The notes under the pieces were generated by a model. It worked only from the letters and a program-made list of their open reading frames with translations. It was not told where the DNA came from and ran no database searches. From the NCBI RefSeq assembly GCF_000321225.1, contig NW_004450285.1, positions 4,315,453 to 4,379,452 of the forward strand: a stretch of 64,000 bases of DNA. The letters run 5' to 3'. This document shows positions 19,482-31,470 of the stretch, piece after piece. Made by a program: the position numbers and the translations under genes. Position 1 is the first letter of the stretch; each line of letters opens with the position of its first letter. This DNA comes from Odobenus rosmarus divergens. Lineage: Eukaryota > Chordata > Mammalia > Carnivora > Odobenidae.

Positions 19482-20730
19482 AAGATACTCTCTTTCTCTT
19501 GTGTTCAGCAGTTACAATATAATGTGGGTTTATTTCCACTTGTTTTTGCATAAGACACATTGCTGCTGAATCTGAGGACCAGTCTTATAAATCCTGGAAA
19601 ATTTTCAGTTATTTCTCTTTGAATATTTCTTCTATTCTATTCTTTTTTCTCTTGCCATATGATATTATATACTTTCTACCCCTTTGACTGTCTATATTAA
19701 ATTCTGGGTAAGTTCTTCAAATCTATATTCCGATTCATTAAGTAATTTTTATGCTGTGTCCTATCCTGCTATTTAATCTCTAATTGAATTTTTAATTTAA
19801 TTTAATTTTTTTTACTTCTAGAGGTCACAATTTGGCCTTCTGGAGTGTCTTATTCCATTGCCATACTTTAATAACCTCTTTTATTTACTTTTAAAATGTA
19901 TTAAACTCATTTTAACAAGCACATAGTTTTGTGAATCTCATTCTGTACTTTGTTGCTTAGGTCGACTCTCCTTGTGTTACTTTGGTCCTTGTATGTTCCA
20001 CGAATTTTGATTATGAGTTCATGTCCCTGGGTTATTCTGCCTAGGAATTCTTTGAAGTGTGGGTTTAAAGTACCTTCTCTCATGTAGGATTGTGTTTGTG
20101 TCTGCCAGGTATTAGAAGATACTACCAACATGAGCCCATTTTCAAATAAAATTCAGCTTGTGGTTTTTTGACTCCCCAGGGATGTAACTTCTAATTCTAA
20201 ATTCGTGTGACTGTGGTCTCCATTCAGAACTAAGCATGTAACTTTCCCATCTCACTTTGTCCAACGTGGCTTTCCTGGAGATCACTTACTGCTGTCGTTG
20301 CCTTAGGGAAGCCCTAACTTCATTCACTTGTCTCTGATACAAACTTGCGCATTCCGCAAGCCGCAAGTTTTGCCTCCTGTTTGCCACAGTCATGGGACAT
20401 TAAAACTCAGTATCGAAACCACCAGAGGTTAGCCACTTCCCTCAGAGAAGTGCCTGAGTTAGAGCTTGCTTACCTCTCTGGAAACTTTCTACTTTTGTCC
20501 TGACATCTGCAGATTTCCCTCAGCTTGCTATTTATTAGCTCAGCCATGGGGTTAAAATGCTGGGTAAAGATTTTTAAACATATTTTTAAGGGGACTTTCT
20601 GGACATCTAGTCTGTTCTGTTCATTCTTTTTTGTAATTTCTTTTTGTTTCTGGTTTCTACATCTTAACTGCATACCATTTCACAGAAGTATTACTTTAAA
20701 ATAAAATAATAGAAGCTAATATTTATTTTA
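19482..20730. other. T-rich sequence, possibly old LINE-derived; no gene
   Basis: The part before 20150 continues the T-rich antisense-LINE-like text broken by the SINE (CAGTTATTTCTCTTTGAATA, GGTCACAATTTGGCC). The later part is unassigned. Open frames at 19907-20131 and 20470-20673 have no family signature. Confidence 0.35.
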
Positions 20731-20739
20731 CTTAAGTGT

Positions 20740-20930
20740 TAGGACTCGGCGAAGTGCTTGACATGTATAACCCAATTTAATACTCATAACAGCCCATCCT
20801 GGTATGTGCAATGATTATTTTCATTTTCGGGATGAGAAAACTGAGGTCGAAGGAGGTTAATAACTTCTCCCCCTTCATACTGCCAGACTGTTTTGGAGGC
20901 AGACCTCAACTCATGGTGATCTGATTCCAA
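20740..20930 (-). repeat. MIR element
   Basis: Antisense MIR order: GAAGTGCTTGACATGTATAA, CTCATAACAGCCC, TGAGAAAACTGAGGTCGAAG, then a decayed 5' part. Non-coding. Confidence 0.7.
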
Positions 20931-20950
20931 TAAAAGTTTTGTTCTTTTTT

Positions 20951-21124
20951 GTTTTTGTTTTTTTTTTTAAAGATTTTATTAATTTATTTGAGAAAGAGAG
21001 AGGAGAGACAGAGCACAAGCAGAGGGAGGAGCAGGCTCCCCGCTGAGCAGACGTGGGGCTCGATCCCAGGACCAGGACCTGAGCCGAAGGCAGATGCTTA
21101 ATGACCAAGCCACCCAGGCGCCCC
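20951..21124 (-). repeat. Can-SINE
   Basis: Minus-strand copy, slightly shortened in the box-B region (CCAGGACCAGGACCTGAGCC lacks part of the GGGATCATG). It ends CCACCCAGGCGCCCC, with a flanking AGTTTTGTTCTTTTT / AGGTTTTGTTCTTTTT pair. Confidence 0.92.
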
Positions 21125-21139
21125 AGGTTTTGTTCTTTT

Positions 21140-22220
21140 TAGCTCCTACTTTTTATCAAAATATTTTGAACGTACAGAAGAGTTGAAATAATAATATTAT
21201 GAACTTACACCCTCAAAATTCAATTGTTTTGAACGTTTGGTTGTATTTGTGTTCCCTCTCTCTGTACACACGTATTTTTTGCTGTAATATTCGAAGGTAA
21301 GTTTTAGATAGCATGACACTATGCCTCTCAATATTGATACTTCATTTCAAAGTGAGCTTTTAGCTATCTTCAAAGTGGTCCCTTTGGTAAATTCTTATTG
21401 CTTTTCTGGCAATGGGGAAAATACTTGAGAGGAGGGATTCTGTTTTCTCTGAAATTGGGGGTTTAGCAAAGTGCCTGGTACTTAGCAGGTACATCAATGA
21501 ATGGGTTGTCAAAAGAGGACCTAGGTAAACAGAAGAGGAAAAAAGTTATCTAAGATAAGACATTTGTTCCAGGAAATGGCAGGAAAAAGAAATCCTTTGA
21601 AGGGGCTAGCTATCTTTCCCTGAGGATCATGTTATAGCATTTCACCCTGAGAAGGAAAGCAGAAAACATCCTTGTATATCTGTGTGTCTGAGCAGTTTCC
21701 CCCCTGTCATGTACTATTTTGTCCCCCAGCTAGATGGTGACTCCCTGGGCAGTGACTCTGTGTAGCTAGCCAATTGTATGTTTCCTGGTACAATTGAATG
21801 AATGAATGAATTCATTCCAATGTACTGCTTATATAATAAATGTAGTTTCTACCTTCTTATTGTCACTCTTCTTGCTATGGAAGCCAATTCTGATAATGTT
21901 GCTGCTACTGAAACTATTACTACTTCTACTGTCAATATCTCTCTGAGGAAAGCAGGGCCAAGCAGGCGATATTACTCCCATATGATAGCTGAGGAATATT
22001 TGAAGTGAATTAGTCCAAACTTGAATCTAGATATTCTAGCTCCAAGTCCAGCTGTTCCTCTATGCCATCTCTTTTGATTTTGGATTTGTCAAGGTCTCAC
22101 TACATACTGGGAACGACTCCACAGATTAAAGTAGCTAAGAAACAAGGAGCAGAAGCAGTAAGTTTGCAGAACTGCTGATTTCGCTAACACCTGACATCCG
22201 TAATAGGACATGACTGGTAT
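21140..22220. other. Mostly unassigned, with L2 and MIR tails
   Basis: GTGCCTGGTACTTAGCAGGT near 21472-21492 resembles an L2 3' end. An antisense MIR-like stretch (TGATAGCTGAGGAATATTTG, CTAGCTCCAAGTCCAGC) lies at about 21960-22065. GAATGAATGAATTCATTC at 21797-21814 is a small palindrome. No gene. Confidence 0.45.
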
Positions 22221-22227
22221 TAGCTGC

Positions 22228-22423
22228 TTTTTTTTTTTAAAGATTTTTTTATTTATTTATTAGAGAGCGAGCGAGAGAGAAACAGCATGAGAGGGGAGAG
22301 AGTCAGAGGGAGAAGCAGGCTCCCCACTGAGCAGGGAGCCTGATGTGGGACTCGATCCCAGGACTCCGGGATCATGACCTGAGCCAAAGGCAGTCGCTTA
22401 ACGAACTGAGCCACCCAGGCGCC
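22228..22423 (-). repeat. Can-SINE
   Basis: Minus-strand copy from poly-T through GAGCGAGCGAGAGAGAAACA, GGATCATGACCTGAGCC to GAGCCACCCAGGCGCC. I could not settle its target-site duplication. Confidence 0.9.
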
Positions 22424-22429
22424 AAAGCT

Positions 22430-24485
22430 CAAGCTATTTTAAATAATTATGCAACACTAATAGAATACCAAAATATACTTTGAGGTGAACATATATTTAG
22501 ATATTTATAGGCATCACTTATGAAATATAAGTATTCTGTATTTTGTATGTAGATACATATATGCAAAATGTGTGTGTCTGTGCATATACTGCAGTGACCT
22601 GTGCCTAGCTTTGCCTGCGCCCATGGGCGGGAAAGCAAGAGGAGAGGAAACTGATGGATCAGGGAAGGTCTAAAGTTCCTTGGGGCTGAGAGGAGAGATG
22701 AGGGCTAAGAAGGATTGAGGTGATTGCCCTGAATGTCAGCTCTGAGTTTTGGGGCCAGTAGGTACCTGATGTGGGAGTCGTTTTTCAGAATATAGATGTA
22801 GGGATTGTTTGCACATTTTTTACCCGAGCATGCCAGCTAGGGGAGGCCTGCTCCTATGGAGGCATGGGTGGAACATTCACTGGAGATGTCACGTGAAGCT
22901 GCAGAGGAGCCAGCAAGCTTCATACTGATTGGTTTCAACGAGCTGCTTTTATTCTGATCCTGAATCTGTTCCTACATTTATGTTATCTTTCCTTTTGAAA
23001 AGCCTCCTGCCGATGCACAGATTGCTACTAGATTGTTCTATGCTGACCTCTAAATCAATGTTCAAGTGTTTAAAGGAAGGCAAACATTACATGGTTCAGA
23101 GCGAGTCTGCGTGACACATCGGTGCTTAATGGTGGTGATCTGGAATGTCGATTCAACATAGTCCCTTGAAGACAGAAGATTTGCTCTGTTCTTGGATCTT
23201 TATACTCACACTTGAACATGAATCTATTACCTCTCTGGTATTCAGTACTTCTTTGTCTGATGTTTACCTCCTCTATCATCATCATCATCTATACAGCTAT
23301 TACACACTTGCAAAGGAATACATATTTAGTATCAGGTATCAAATGTAGAAACACAACATAACTCCTGGAAATCAACTGTAAATTGGCAGTTTTATTTCAT
23401 GCAACAGTCAACTTTTTGGCAGTAACTACCTCTGTGTAATCTCCTGACTCTCCTCATTAGAAGGAGCTTTCCTGGCAAAAATATTGTGAATAATATAAAT
23501 GCAATCTTTAAAAAAAACTTGGTGATGTCTATAATTCTTTCTATTATAGACCTCAAATTTCTTAGAGGAATATCAAATATGGTTGCAGCAACAAGTGTAT
23601 TCTTAATGGCATCCTTATTTCATTTTTAAGCAAAATGGAAGGAAATAAAAACACTGGCTCAAGTTCAGACCTTAAATGTATTAATATAGGAATAACACAG
23701 GGCATTCGAGATACTGTGAAAACAAATCAAACAGTAAAACACTGTCGTCAACCAGTGAGGAAACAAGATGCATTGAGAAATCTTGTATTTAGACTTCATC
23801 CATTTAGGAACCTATGGAATCAATGGAAGGCATACTCCATACGAGGTAAGAGTAATTGCATGTCCTTTTGGGGGAGGAATCAGGTGGCTCTCTGGTGAAA
23901 AGTGGCTTCTTAGAACCCCAGCTTACTATTTAATAGAGTCAGACCCGAAAACAGGCCCATCTGCCTGCCACTTTTTGTAACTCTCCCCCTGGGTAGGGAG
24001 TTAAGATGGAAGGAGGACTTATACCAAAACCTTGACTCTTGTTGAATGCAGAGCAGAGAGGATGCTGGAGAGGGAGGGAGAGAAAATAGAAACAAATCAC
24101 TGATTTTTAGATGTTGAATGTTTGAAGTATAAATGAGGAGCAGAGAGAGGCTAGGAATGTGGGCCTTCATAGAAGAACTTCGTATGACTCTGTTACTTCT
24201 TTCTCAAGAACTTGCAGACTATTTCACACTATGGAGTTGAAGGCAGAAAGCTCAGTTTTGAATATTTGCTCTGCCACTGAGTTCGGGGCTCTAGCTGGAA
24301 ACATCTCTCTATCTCCCACATTCATCTTCTTCCCAGGTATATGGAGGGAGCTCACCCACATGGACCTCTTCCCAAAGGAAATCAGCTCAGGAGAAAAGAC
24401 AGACTCTCTGGGCCCCTGCCTGCCACCTGCATGAAATGCAGGGTGGAAACAAGCTGCAAGCCAAGCTCCTTCCGAGCCCAGGGCT
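22430..24485. other. Unassigned sequence
   Basis: About 2 kb with no recognised repeat or exon. Open frames of 60-91 codons on both strands (for example 23635-23898, 24159-24434) show no known motif. They are not called as genes. Confidence 0.4.
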
Positions 24486-24489
24486 GTGG

Positions 24490-24845
24490 TATTCTCACTC
24501 AGAACACCTTCTCTTCTTTATTGTTCAATCCTTGATCAAAATGGCCTCATTTGTCAGTTTACTGTTTGTTTTCTATCTGTGCACTTAGGCTCTAAGCACC
24601 CTGAGGGCAAAGACCTTGTTTCCGTTATATATGTATATATATATATATATTCTGCTATATATGTATACATATATGATATATAATATAAATGATATGTATG
24701 ATATATAATATAAATGATATATAAATATGTAAAATATATACTTATATTTTAAATATATTAAATTAAATCTATATAAAAACTTCACCATGATATTCCTAGT
24801 GCTAAGTATAGCCTCTGATATATTCAAGTTTGGATGAACAAAGGA
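24490..24845 (+). repeat. L2 3' end split by an AT microsatellite
   Basis: GGCTCTAAGCACCCTGAGGG then CAAAGACCTTGTTTCC before, and ATATTCCTAGTGCTAAGTAT then GGATGAACAAAGG after, read as two halves of one L2 3' end. Between them (about 24625-24775) lies TA-rich microsatellite sequence with several ATGATATATAATATAAATG-type units. Confidence 0.55.
24625..24775. repeat. AT-rich microsatellite
   Basis: (TA)n and imperfect TATATGATATATAATATAAA units. Confidence 0.85.
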
Positions 24846-24879
24846 GTGGATTTTTTTCTATTATCTGTGCTTCATTTGG

Positions 24880-26125
24880 TCGACTTACTGAGTATTGTCA
24901 CTTCCTTTTTCAGTCCGGAGGAGCTGTGCCCCCTGCAGAGCTGGGGCCTGTCACACTTAGCGCAGCCATCCCCCAGCCCTGGTGAATGTCCTCGCGCCTG
25001 AGCTTTCTTGAGCTGTGCCATCTCCTCTGTAAGACGTGTGAGGGCCCCGAGGCTGAGGTGGGCTGAGGTGAGTGAGTGCCGGGCCTGCGGTGTGATGCCC
25101 TAGCGTGGCCTGGGATGCTCTTCCCTTCCTGTGAATAGAGTAGCTAGCATGCTACCGTGGCTTCTCACATCTTGGCTGGGGAATGGAATCAACTATTTCC
25201 TGGGTCAATTCTAGCTCCGTGTTCCATGTGTGTATTAAAAGGTTAATTGTTTTACACCTGTGCATCCCCAGCCTGGCTTCTCCAAGAAAGAAAGACGGTG
25301 CAATGAGTGCTGTATTTTTATTCTAAAGTCACTTCTGCATCAAGTGCACAGAATCTCTTTATTTGAGGCCAAATGCACAACCCCGTTTGAGAGACCATTG
25401 CTGTTGGCAGTGAGTAGCAACTGCTTGTTCAGAAACCCTTGAAGATATTGCTCTGGCTTTCTGTTTACTGCGGGCTGGTAGAGGACGATTCCTTATTTTC
25501 TCAGGGCAGTCTTTAATGAGCAACAGGTGGCTTTTTGATGTTGCCCTCCCACAGAATGTGGGTAAAGGCAGTGCTAGGAATGATACATTTTCAATTGTAG
25601 AAGTATTTTGTATCAAACCCTATCAAAAATAACACTGCCTTTGGGACACAGAAGATCCAATTTGATAGCAATGTTTCTGCTCTTTTCTCTCGGACACGTT
25701 GTATCAGTTAGGGTGTCGGTCTTTGCACCTCAGCTTTTTTTTTTTTTCCCACCTGGAAAGTGATTTGGGATCGGACTCTGTACTGTTGGTAATGACTTGA
25801 AAATCTATGTTTATAAGCAGCCATGTCCTAAAAGGACCCTACTTAATACCTAGTGGTTTAAAGGGTAGGGAGAAGAAAGGAGGAAAGTTACTAGTCCACA
25901 TACTTTTCTTGGGAACTCTCCATGTATGTAAAGTACTTAGCTATTTCATGAGGACACTCCTTTGTCGACAGCTCTACACCGAAAACATCCTTGGAAAAAG
26001 AGAAAGAGGGATTTTGGGGGCTGACAGGGGAGGTTCTAGTACCCGGAATTTCTACTCTCTAAACTGGAGACAAATCATGGATGAGGGATTGTTTTCCCAC
26101 GGAGAGATCTCATCGTGAGTTTGTG
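24880..26125. other. Unassigned sequence, GC-richer at its start
   Basis: 24915-25130 is GC-richer with several CpG (CCTCGCGCCTGAGC) but shows no exon I can name. The remainder is neutral-looking. Confidence 0.35.
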
Positions 26126-26129
26126 AACA

Positions 26130-26280
26130 GTCATTCATATGGTTTGTTCATTAATGTATTCAACATGTATTTAAGTGTTTACTGTATACCAGGCAGGACT
26201 AAAAAGAATAAAATCTGGATCTTGCCCTCAAGATCTTATAATCTAGTAGGGGATAGAGACAATAAAGCATTATAAGGACT
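26130..26280 (-). repeat. Old LINE (L2/CR1-type) 3' end, antisense
   Basis: Strings GTATTCAACATGTATTTAAG, TTTACTGTATACCAGGCAGG, CTTGCCCTCAAGATCTTATA and AATCTAGTAGGGGATAGAGA follow a well-known antisense 3' end order. The exact family is uncertain. Confidence 0.55.
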
Positions 26281-26289
26281 GAAATTCAG

Positions 26290-28760
26290 ATGTGTGCAAA
26301 TACAATGTCATCTTGGGCCAATGTTTCTTCACCTTTTTTTTTCATCTACTCCCCCCACCCCCGCCCAAAGGGACTTTCTAGACATGTTTATCTCAATCAA
26401 TCGCTTCTTCCCACACTAAACTTAAATACCACACACATGTTGTATACCTGTTTAAGAACTGTATGGATATCTGTGCTTTACACAAAAAAGGGCAAGATTT
26501 TTTTTTTGCCCCTTAAAACCAATGTTTGCCCACTTGCCTAAAGTATTAAAAGATGAGTAGGCATTCTTTCAGGTAGAATAAAGGATTAGCAGTGTAAAGA
26601 TGGGAGCAACATGTGCAAAAGTAGAGAAACGTGAAGGGGACAGTTTGGCATGTAGCATCTCTCTCCGATGCAGAACAAGGAGGACGATGCTGGCTCAGAC
26701 ATACCAGAGCATGTTCCTGATGCACACTGTCTCCTCCTCTCCCCCCACGGCCACCTGCTGAGCCCTCAGCTATGTTCCCTGTTGGCCCGGAAGTGCTGAA
26801 GGGACAGCAGTGTCCGTACAGAATGTGGCCACGCTCTGGGAGCAGTGTTGGGTGAGGGCCCCTGGCCGCCTCAGGCAGAGCCACTTCAACTGCAGGCCGC
26901 TGCCAGGTCTTTGGGCAGGTTTTGGGTCCCATTTGGTTGTTTTGTTTTGTTCATTAACACGATCATGAAGACATTCAACGAGAGGGAAAATACGCACTAT
27001 GATACTAAATTAGAAATAATTTGCTAAAATCAGACGTCATGAAAGGATAAGAAATTCATTGACCACCCCCCACCCCCCCACCCCGGAACAAAGGAGGAGG
27101 TGAGACCATAGGGCAGTCTTTTGTGCCAGTCCCAGGACAGCAACAAGAATTCAGCCCGAGAAGCAGGCTGTAGTCAGCCTTTGTGATGTTTCTGGAAATA
27201 ACTTTTTGCTCTGTTTTCCCCCAAGAACCAAGTGGTTGGCCAAGCTGGCCAAGAGCCAAGTTCAAAGCAGGACTTAAGGTGGAAAGCCTCCCCCTCTGCA
27301 GTGGCTATCCTGCTGCCAGGGTCTGTAGGGACCCCTGCAGCTCTGTGTCAAAAAACTCCAAGGCCCACCACAGGTGTCTGAGTGAGTCCTGCACCAGGTG
27401 TCTTCCACTTACAGACACACGAAGCTCCCCTGGATGCCAGGGTGGCGTGGAAGAGGGGCGGGTCTGGGAGTGTGTCGAATCCGATCTCCTGCAGAATTTG
27501 TCAGAACTAAATAAATCATGCCAGTGACATTAATAATTGCCCAAGGCCCAGCCAGGGACGCCGGGATCCAGACGGGGGGCCTAGAACTCTCCCCACCTGG
27601 CCCTGAAGGCATTTCTACTCGGTGATTCAGAAAGCAGAGTCCCTTCCCAAGTCTGTTACACTCACTGTCAGCCCTGGTTGCATTTCCCTTTTCCTTGAGT
27701 GATCTATCTCCCTGGTGAGCAGAGCTGCTGAGTCTGGAGGGGCACCCTGTTCACTGGCCACGCGGGGGCGACCCTCTGCTTGCCACGAAGCAGTGAGAGC
27801 ACCTGCCGGGAGCTGGGGCCACATGTGGCCAGGTAATGCTGGGCTGGTGCAGGCTGAAGCCCACCCTGTTTCACAAAGCCCGGGGCTTGCCCTGAGAGGC
27901 ACCCAGATGAGCACTGACCACTTGTGGTTGACAGGAAGGAAGCACGTGAGAGATCTGCGGGTTGTCTGATGGTGGCTGCCAGTGTGTACGGTTCTTCTCC
28001 TGCCTGGTCTTCTGTCTTCCTTTTGGCTTGATTCTATTTTCAAGCTGCTTTAGGTATTACTGCTCAGTGTGTGAGCCTTCCTATTCCCTGGTCAGTTAGT
28101 GCAGTGGGCACCCACAGGGACCCCGCAGAGGAAGAAGCCAGAGTGTGCTGTGGTTACAGCAGGTGGCATTTCCACAGTGTTGGCCACCAGGCGTGGCCAT
28201 GAGGCTCCTGCTCTGTGAAAGGCCCTTTCAGGACTGCTGTCGCATGTTCTAACTGCAGGTGGGCTGTTCAGGTGAGCTCGTGCTGGAGGAGTGCCCACTG
28301 GTGCAGCTGGTGGTCTGGGGAGATGCGTGGCCTCCTGGCACCTGGCCCTTGGGGTGAGGCCACCAGCAAGTGGGGTGGGTGCTGGCACGCAGGCTCACAC
28401 TGGAGGGGCCAGGCAACACACAGGCAGAGCTCGGGGCCCTGCCTGTCCTTCCCTGGCTCTCAGCATATCCCCCCAGAGGGACAGGTGTCAGAGTACGGAA
28501 AGAGCGGCTGACATTCTTTTCTCAACGTGCGGATCTGCGAGCCCATGTGACACAGGACCACTGAGATTGTTTTTTGTTATTTTGGTTGTGACTTCTCCTG
28601 TGGAATTGGCAAAAGCTACATTTCCACTGTTTTTACAAGCACAGCTGGTGTTGTCTGTGCTGTGGGTGTATCTCTGTGTGTATACATGTGTGTCTATGTA
28701 TATATCACGCAGCAGGTGTGACTGTAGCTGTCCAGCGGCAAGTACAACAAAAGTTGGCTC

Positions 28761-28791
<31 letters not shown>

Positions 28792-28950
28792 CCAGAAAGC
28801 AAGCAAGCAAGCTCTCTTAGGGGGCATTCTGTTCAAAGTGCTGCTTACCTGATTTGCCTATCATGTGCACCAAGATACTGATTATAATTGTCAGGTTCTG
28901 CCTAGTTCAGATAAGTATCTTAACAGTATCTGAAAATATTCTTATTCATG
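26290..28950. other. GC-richer unassigned stretch
   Basis: Roughly 2.6 kb, with base composition markedly richer in G/C between about 26640 and 28560. Several open frames (up to 196 codons at 28291-28881) overlap on both strands, a sign of composition rather than selection. I recognise no exon, repeat or RNA gene. A C-run lies at 27061-27086. Confidence 0.4.
28760..28813 (+). repeat. (CAAAA)n then (GCAA)n simple repeat
   Basis: Six or so CAAAA units are followed, after CCAGAAA, by four GCAA units. Confidence 0.9.
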
Positions 28951-28999
28951 TGATTTTTTTTTTTTGACAAAAAAGAATTTGTCAAGGATTTTTGAGCTT

Positions 29000-29390
29000 G
29001 AAATCTGGAACAAAATCTATGTTTATTTCATAAATATCCATAAAAAAGTGTTCGTCGGGGGAGAGACAGATGAATAGGTAAGGTACGGATGATTTGTCAG
29101 CCAGTGACACTACTTCTACATGGATACATGTTATCCTAGACTTGTCCTAACCTATGGAATGCTCACCATCAAGAGTGGACTCTAATGTCAGTTATAGACT
29201 CTGGGTAATAACGATTTGTCAATGGAGGTTCATCATTTGAAACCAATATACACTCTAGTGGGATTGTTGATAATGGGGGAGGATATGCTTGTGTAGGAGC
29301 AGGGAGTTCATGGGAATCTCTTACTTTCTGCTCAATTTTCCGTAAGCTTAAAACTGCTCTAAAAAGAAATTAAAACCATTTTTTAAAAAA
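29000..29390 (+). mobile_element. Old L1 3' end
   Basis: CTCACCATCAAGAGTGGACT, GACTCTGGGTAATAACGATT, GTCAATGGAGGTTCATCATT, GTTGATAATGGGGGAGGATA and AAACTGCTCTAAAAAGAAAT follow the 3' UTR of an old L1 subfamily. Non-coding. Confidence 0.7.
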
Positions 29391-29434
29391 CCCTTAAAAG
29401 GTATAACTGCAGTAAACTCATAATCTGTGTGGCT

Positions 29435-29605
29435 AAAGGTCTAATTAAAAGAAGCATGAATTTGGGGTCAAATAGGTTAAGGTTCAAATTCCAAATACAT
29501 CAATTAATTGAATGACCTTGGGTAAGCAGTATCTCTCAATTTCCACATCTGCAAAATGGGGGAAAATATCTCTATCATAGATGTATTATAAATACATGCC
29601 CACCC
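29435..29605 (+). repeat. MIR element
   Basis: GAATGACCTTGGGTAAGCAG, TCAATTTCCACATCTGC and AAAATGGGGGAAAATATC match the central MIR domain. Confidence 0.7.
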
Positions 29606-29627
29606 ACTCTTTAAAAATGCCATCTGG

Positions 29628-29808
29628 GGGCGCCTGTGTGGCTCAGTTGTTGTCTGTCTTCAGTTCAGGTCATGATCCCAGGGTCCTGAGATGGAGTCCC
29701 CCCTCAGGCTCTCTGCTCAGCAGGGAGCCTGCTTCTCCCTCTCCCTCTCTATGTTCTCTCTGTGTGTCTCTCTGTCTGACAAATGAATAAATAAAATCTT
29801 TTAAAAAA
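29628..29808 (+). repeat. Can-SINE
   Basis: Plus-strand copy: GGGCGCCTGTGTGGCTCAGT, GGTCATGATCCCAGGGTCCT, AATAAATAAAATC tail. Flanking duplication AAAAATGCCATCTGG / AAAAATGCCATCTTGG. Confidence 0.92.
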
Positions 29809-31084
29809 ATGCCATCTTGGGGAGAGTGGTCCAGAAGGCATCCTATTTACTAGGGCATGAAGACTACATTAGTGAGAGGTGAAATAATATCTTTGGAGAG
29901 CTCTATGGATCACTCTCTGTAGATCAGAAAGGACTATGGGAAATTCTGCCTTTGAAATAAACTCTCTGACTTTAGTAGGGATAATAAGAATTCCAGAAGT
30001 CCACTTAGAAGTCAATGGGGATAATGGGTATTTCATGGCAATAATGGGGAGTTCATGGCAATAATGAAGCAGGGTCAGATGGTGGTCAGATGGTCAGAGG
30101 AGACAAAGGGGGCATGGTTACTGTAATAAACAACGGAGCTAAAATAGTAACAGAATGGTTTGATTTATAGATATTTTTGGCATTGGCTAGTCGATCATGG
30201 TGTCCTTTGGACTGAAATCGATAGGCAGGCTACTAAAATTGTACTTGATCCGCATAAGTAAAGAGCTCTGGATCTTGCAAACAGTAGTCTTGACTTTAGT
30301 CACCATGGAAGAGTGTTGCAATCCTTCGGTTGTTTCCTGGATGGAGCCAGTTCACGGATAGAGATCCTTTGAAACGCAGGAGAGACTGAGTCCCTTTGAG
30401 GAAAAATTCTGCTACAATGCCAAAAATTTTACTGCAGATCTTTCTCCTAGCCTTCCTTAAAGGGACCATGGTTACTTACCTGATGCCTGTGTGGAAGGAG
30501 AACTGACTAGACTTTATGGTTCTGAACTGACACTAATTCTTGGAGACTCAAAACACCTCCATGATCCACCTGTAAGATTAAGGGCTTAAGGAGTTTAGAT
30601 AATTAATGGAATCTTGGCTTGTGTCCATCTCAGAGTGGTCTAATTGGTCCCCAAACCTTTCTCGTGGTTATTTTTTCAAGTCTGGAATTTATTGTTAGAG
30701 GAGACATACTTAGCCACTAGGAGAATTTCCACACCAATTCCCTGACCCGTGAAGAGACAGCTGCTTTGGTAGGAAAGATTGCATAGAAACCACTAGAAAG
30801 GCCTCTAACACCAACTAAAAGTTATAGTGCATTCTTGCAGGGATTGCTGAGATTTTTGCCTTGATCAAGGACTTGAAGGATGCAGGGGGAGTCATTCCTA
30901 CCACATCCTGATTCAACTCACCTATTTGGCCTTTGCAGAGGACAGATGGATCTTGGATCTTAGAGAATGACAATGGAATTTTAATAAACTTAATGAAGTG
31001 GTGAATCAAATTCCAACTGCTGTTCCAGATATGTTTCCTTTGCTGGAGAAAATCAATACCCCCTGGCACCTAATATGCAACTTG

Positions 31085-31470
31085 GGTAGGCTGTGGTCCC
31101 TAGTGGTCCACCCAAACCCTAATGCAGGTGTTCCTGTGAAGGCATTTTGTAGATATGATTAGATAGCCAGTTGATTTTCAGTAAGAGAGACTATTCTCAA
31201 TAACCTGGGTAGACCTGATTCAATCAGTTGGAAAACTTCAAGAACAGAACTGAGGGTTCCCTAATGAAGAAAAAAATTTCTTCCTGTGGTAGGAGCTTCA
31301 GCCCATGCCAGTTTGCCCTTCCTTATAGCCTGTGTTATGGATTGTCAACTTGCCTAGCCAGCCTCTATAATCACATCAGCCAATTGCTTGCCATCAATCT
31401 CTCAGCATATATCTCCTACTGGTTCTGTTTCTCTGGTTCAACCCTGACTGATACAGCAATTAATGTGGTG
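31085..31470 (+). mobile_element. LTR-like insertion inside the ERV reverse transcriptase region
   Basis: RT-coding text stops near 31080 and resumes near 31490. Between them lies non-coding sequence with GATTTTCAGTAAGAGAGACT, CTGATTCAATCAGTTGGAA, GTTCTGTTTCTCTGGTTCAA and CCCTGACTGATACAG. The ending resembles that of an ERV-L/MaLR-type LTR, though I am not certain of the family; a DNA-transposon origin is possible. The 148-codon frame at 31228-31674 is a chance frame over this junction. Confidence 0.5.

Noticed and set aside
28291..28881. 196-codon frame in GC-rich DNA
   Set aside because: Overlapping frames on both strands, no domain, ends in simple repeats; composition effect.
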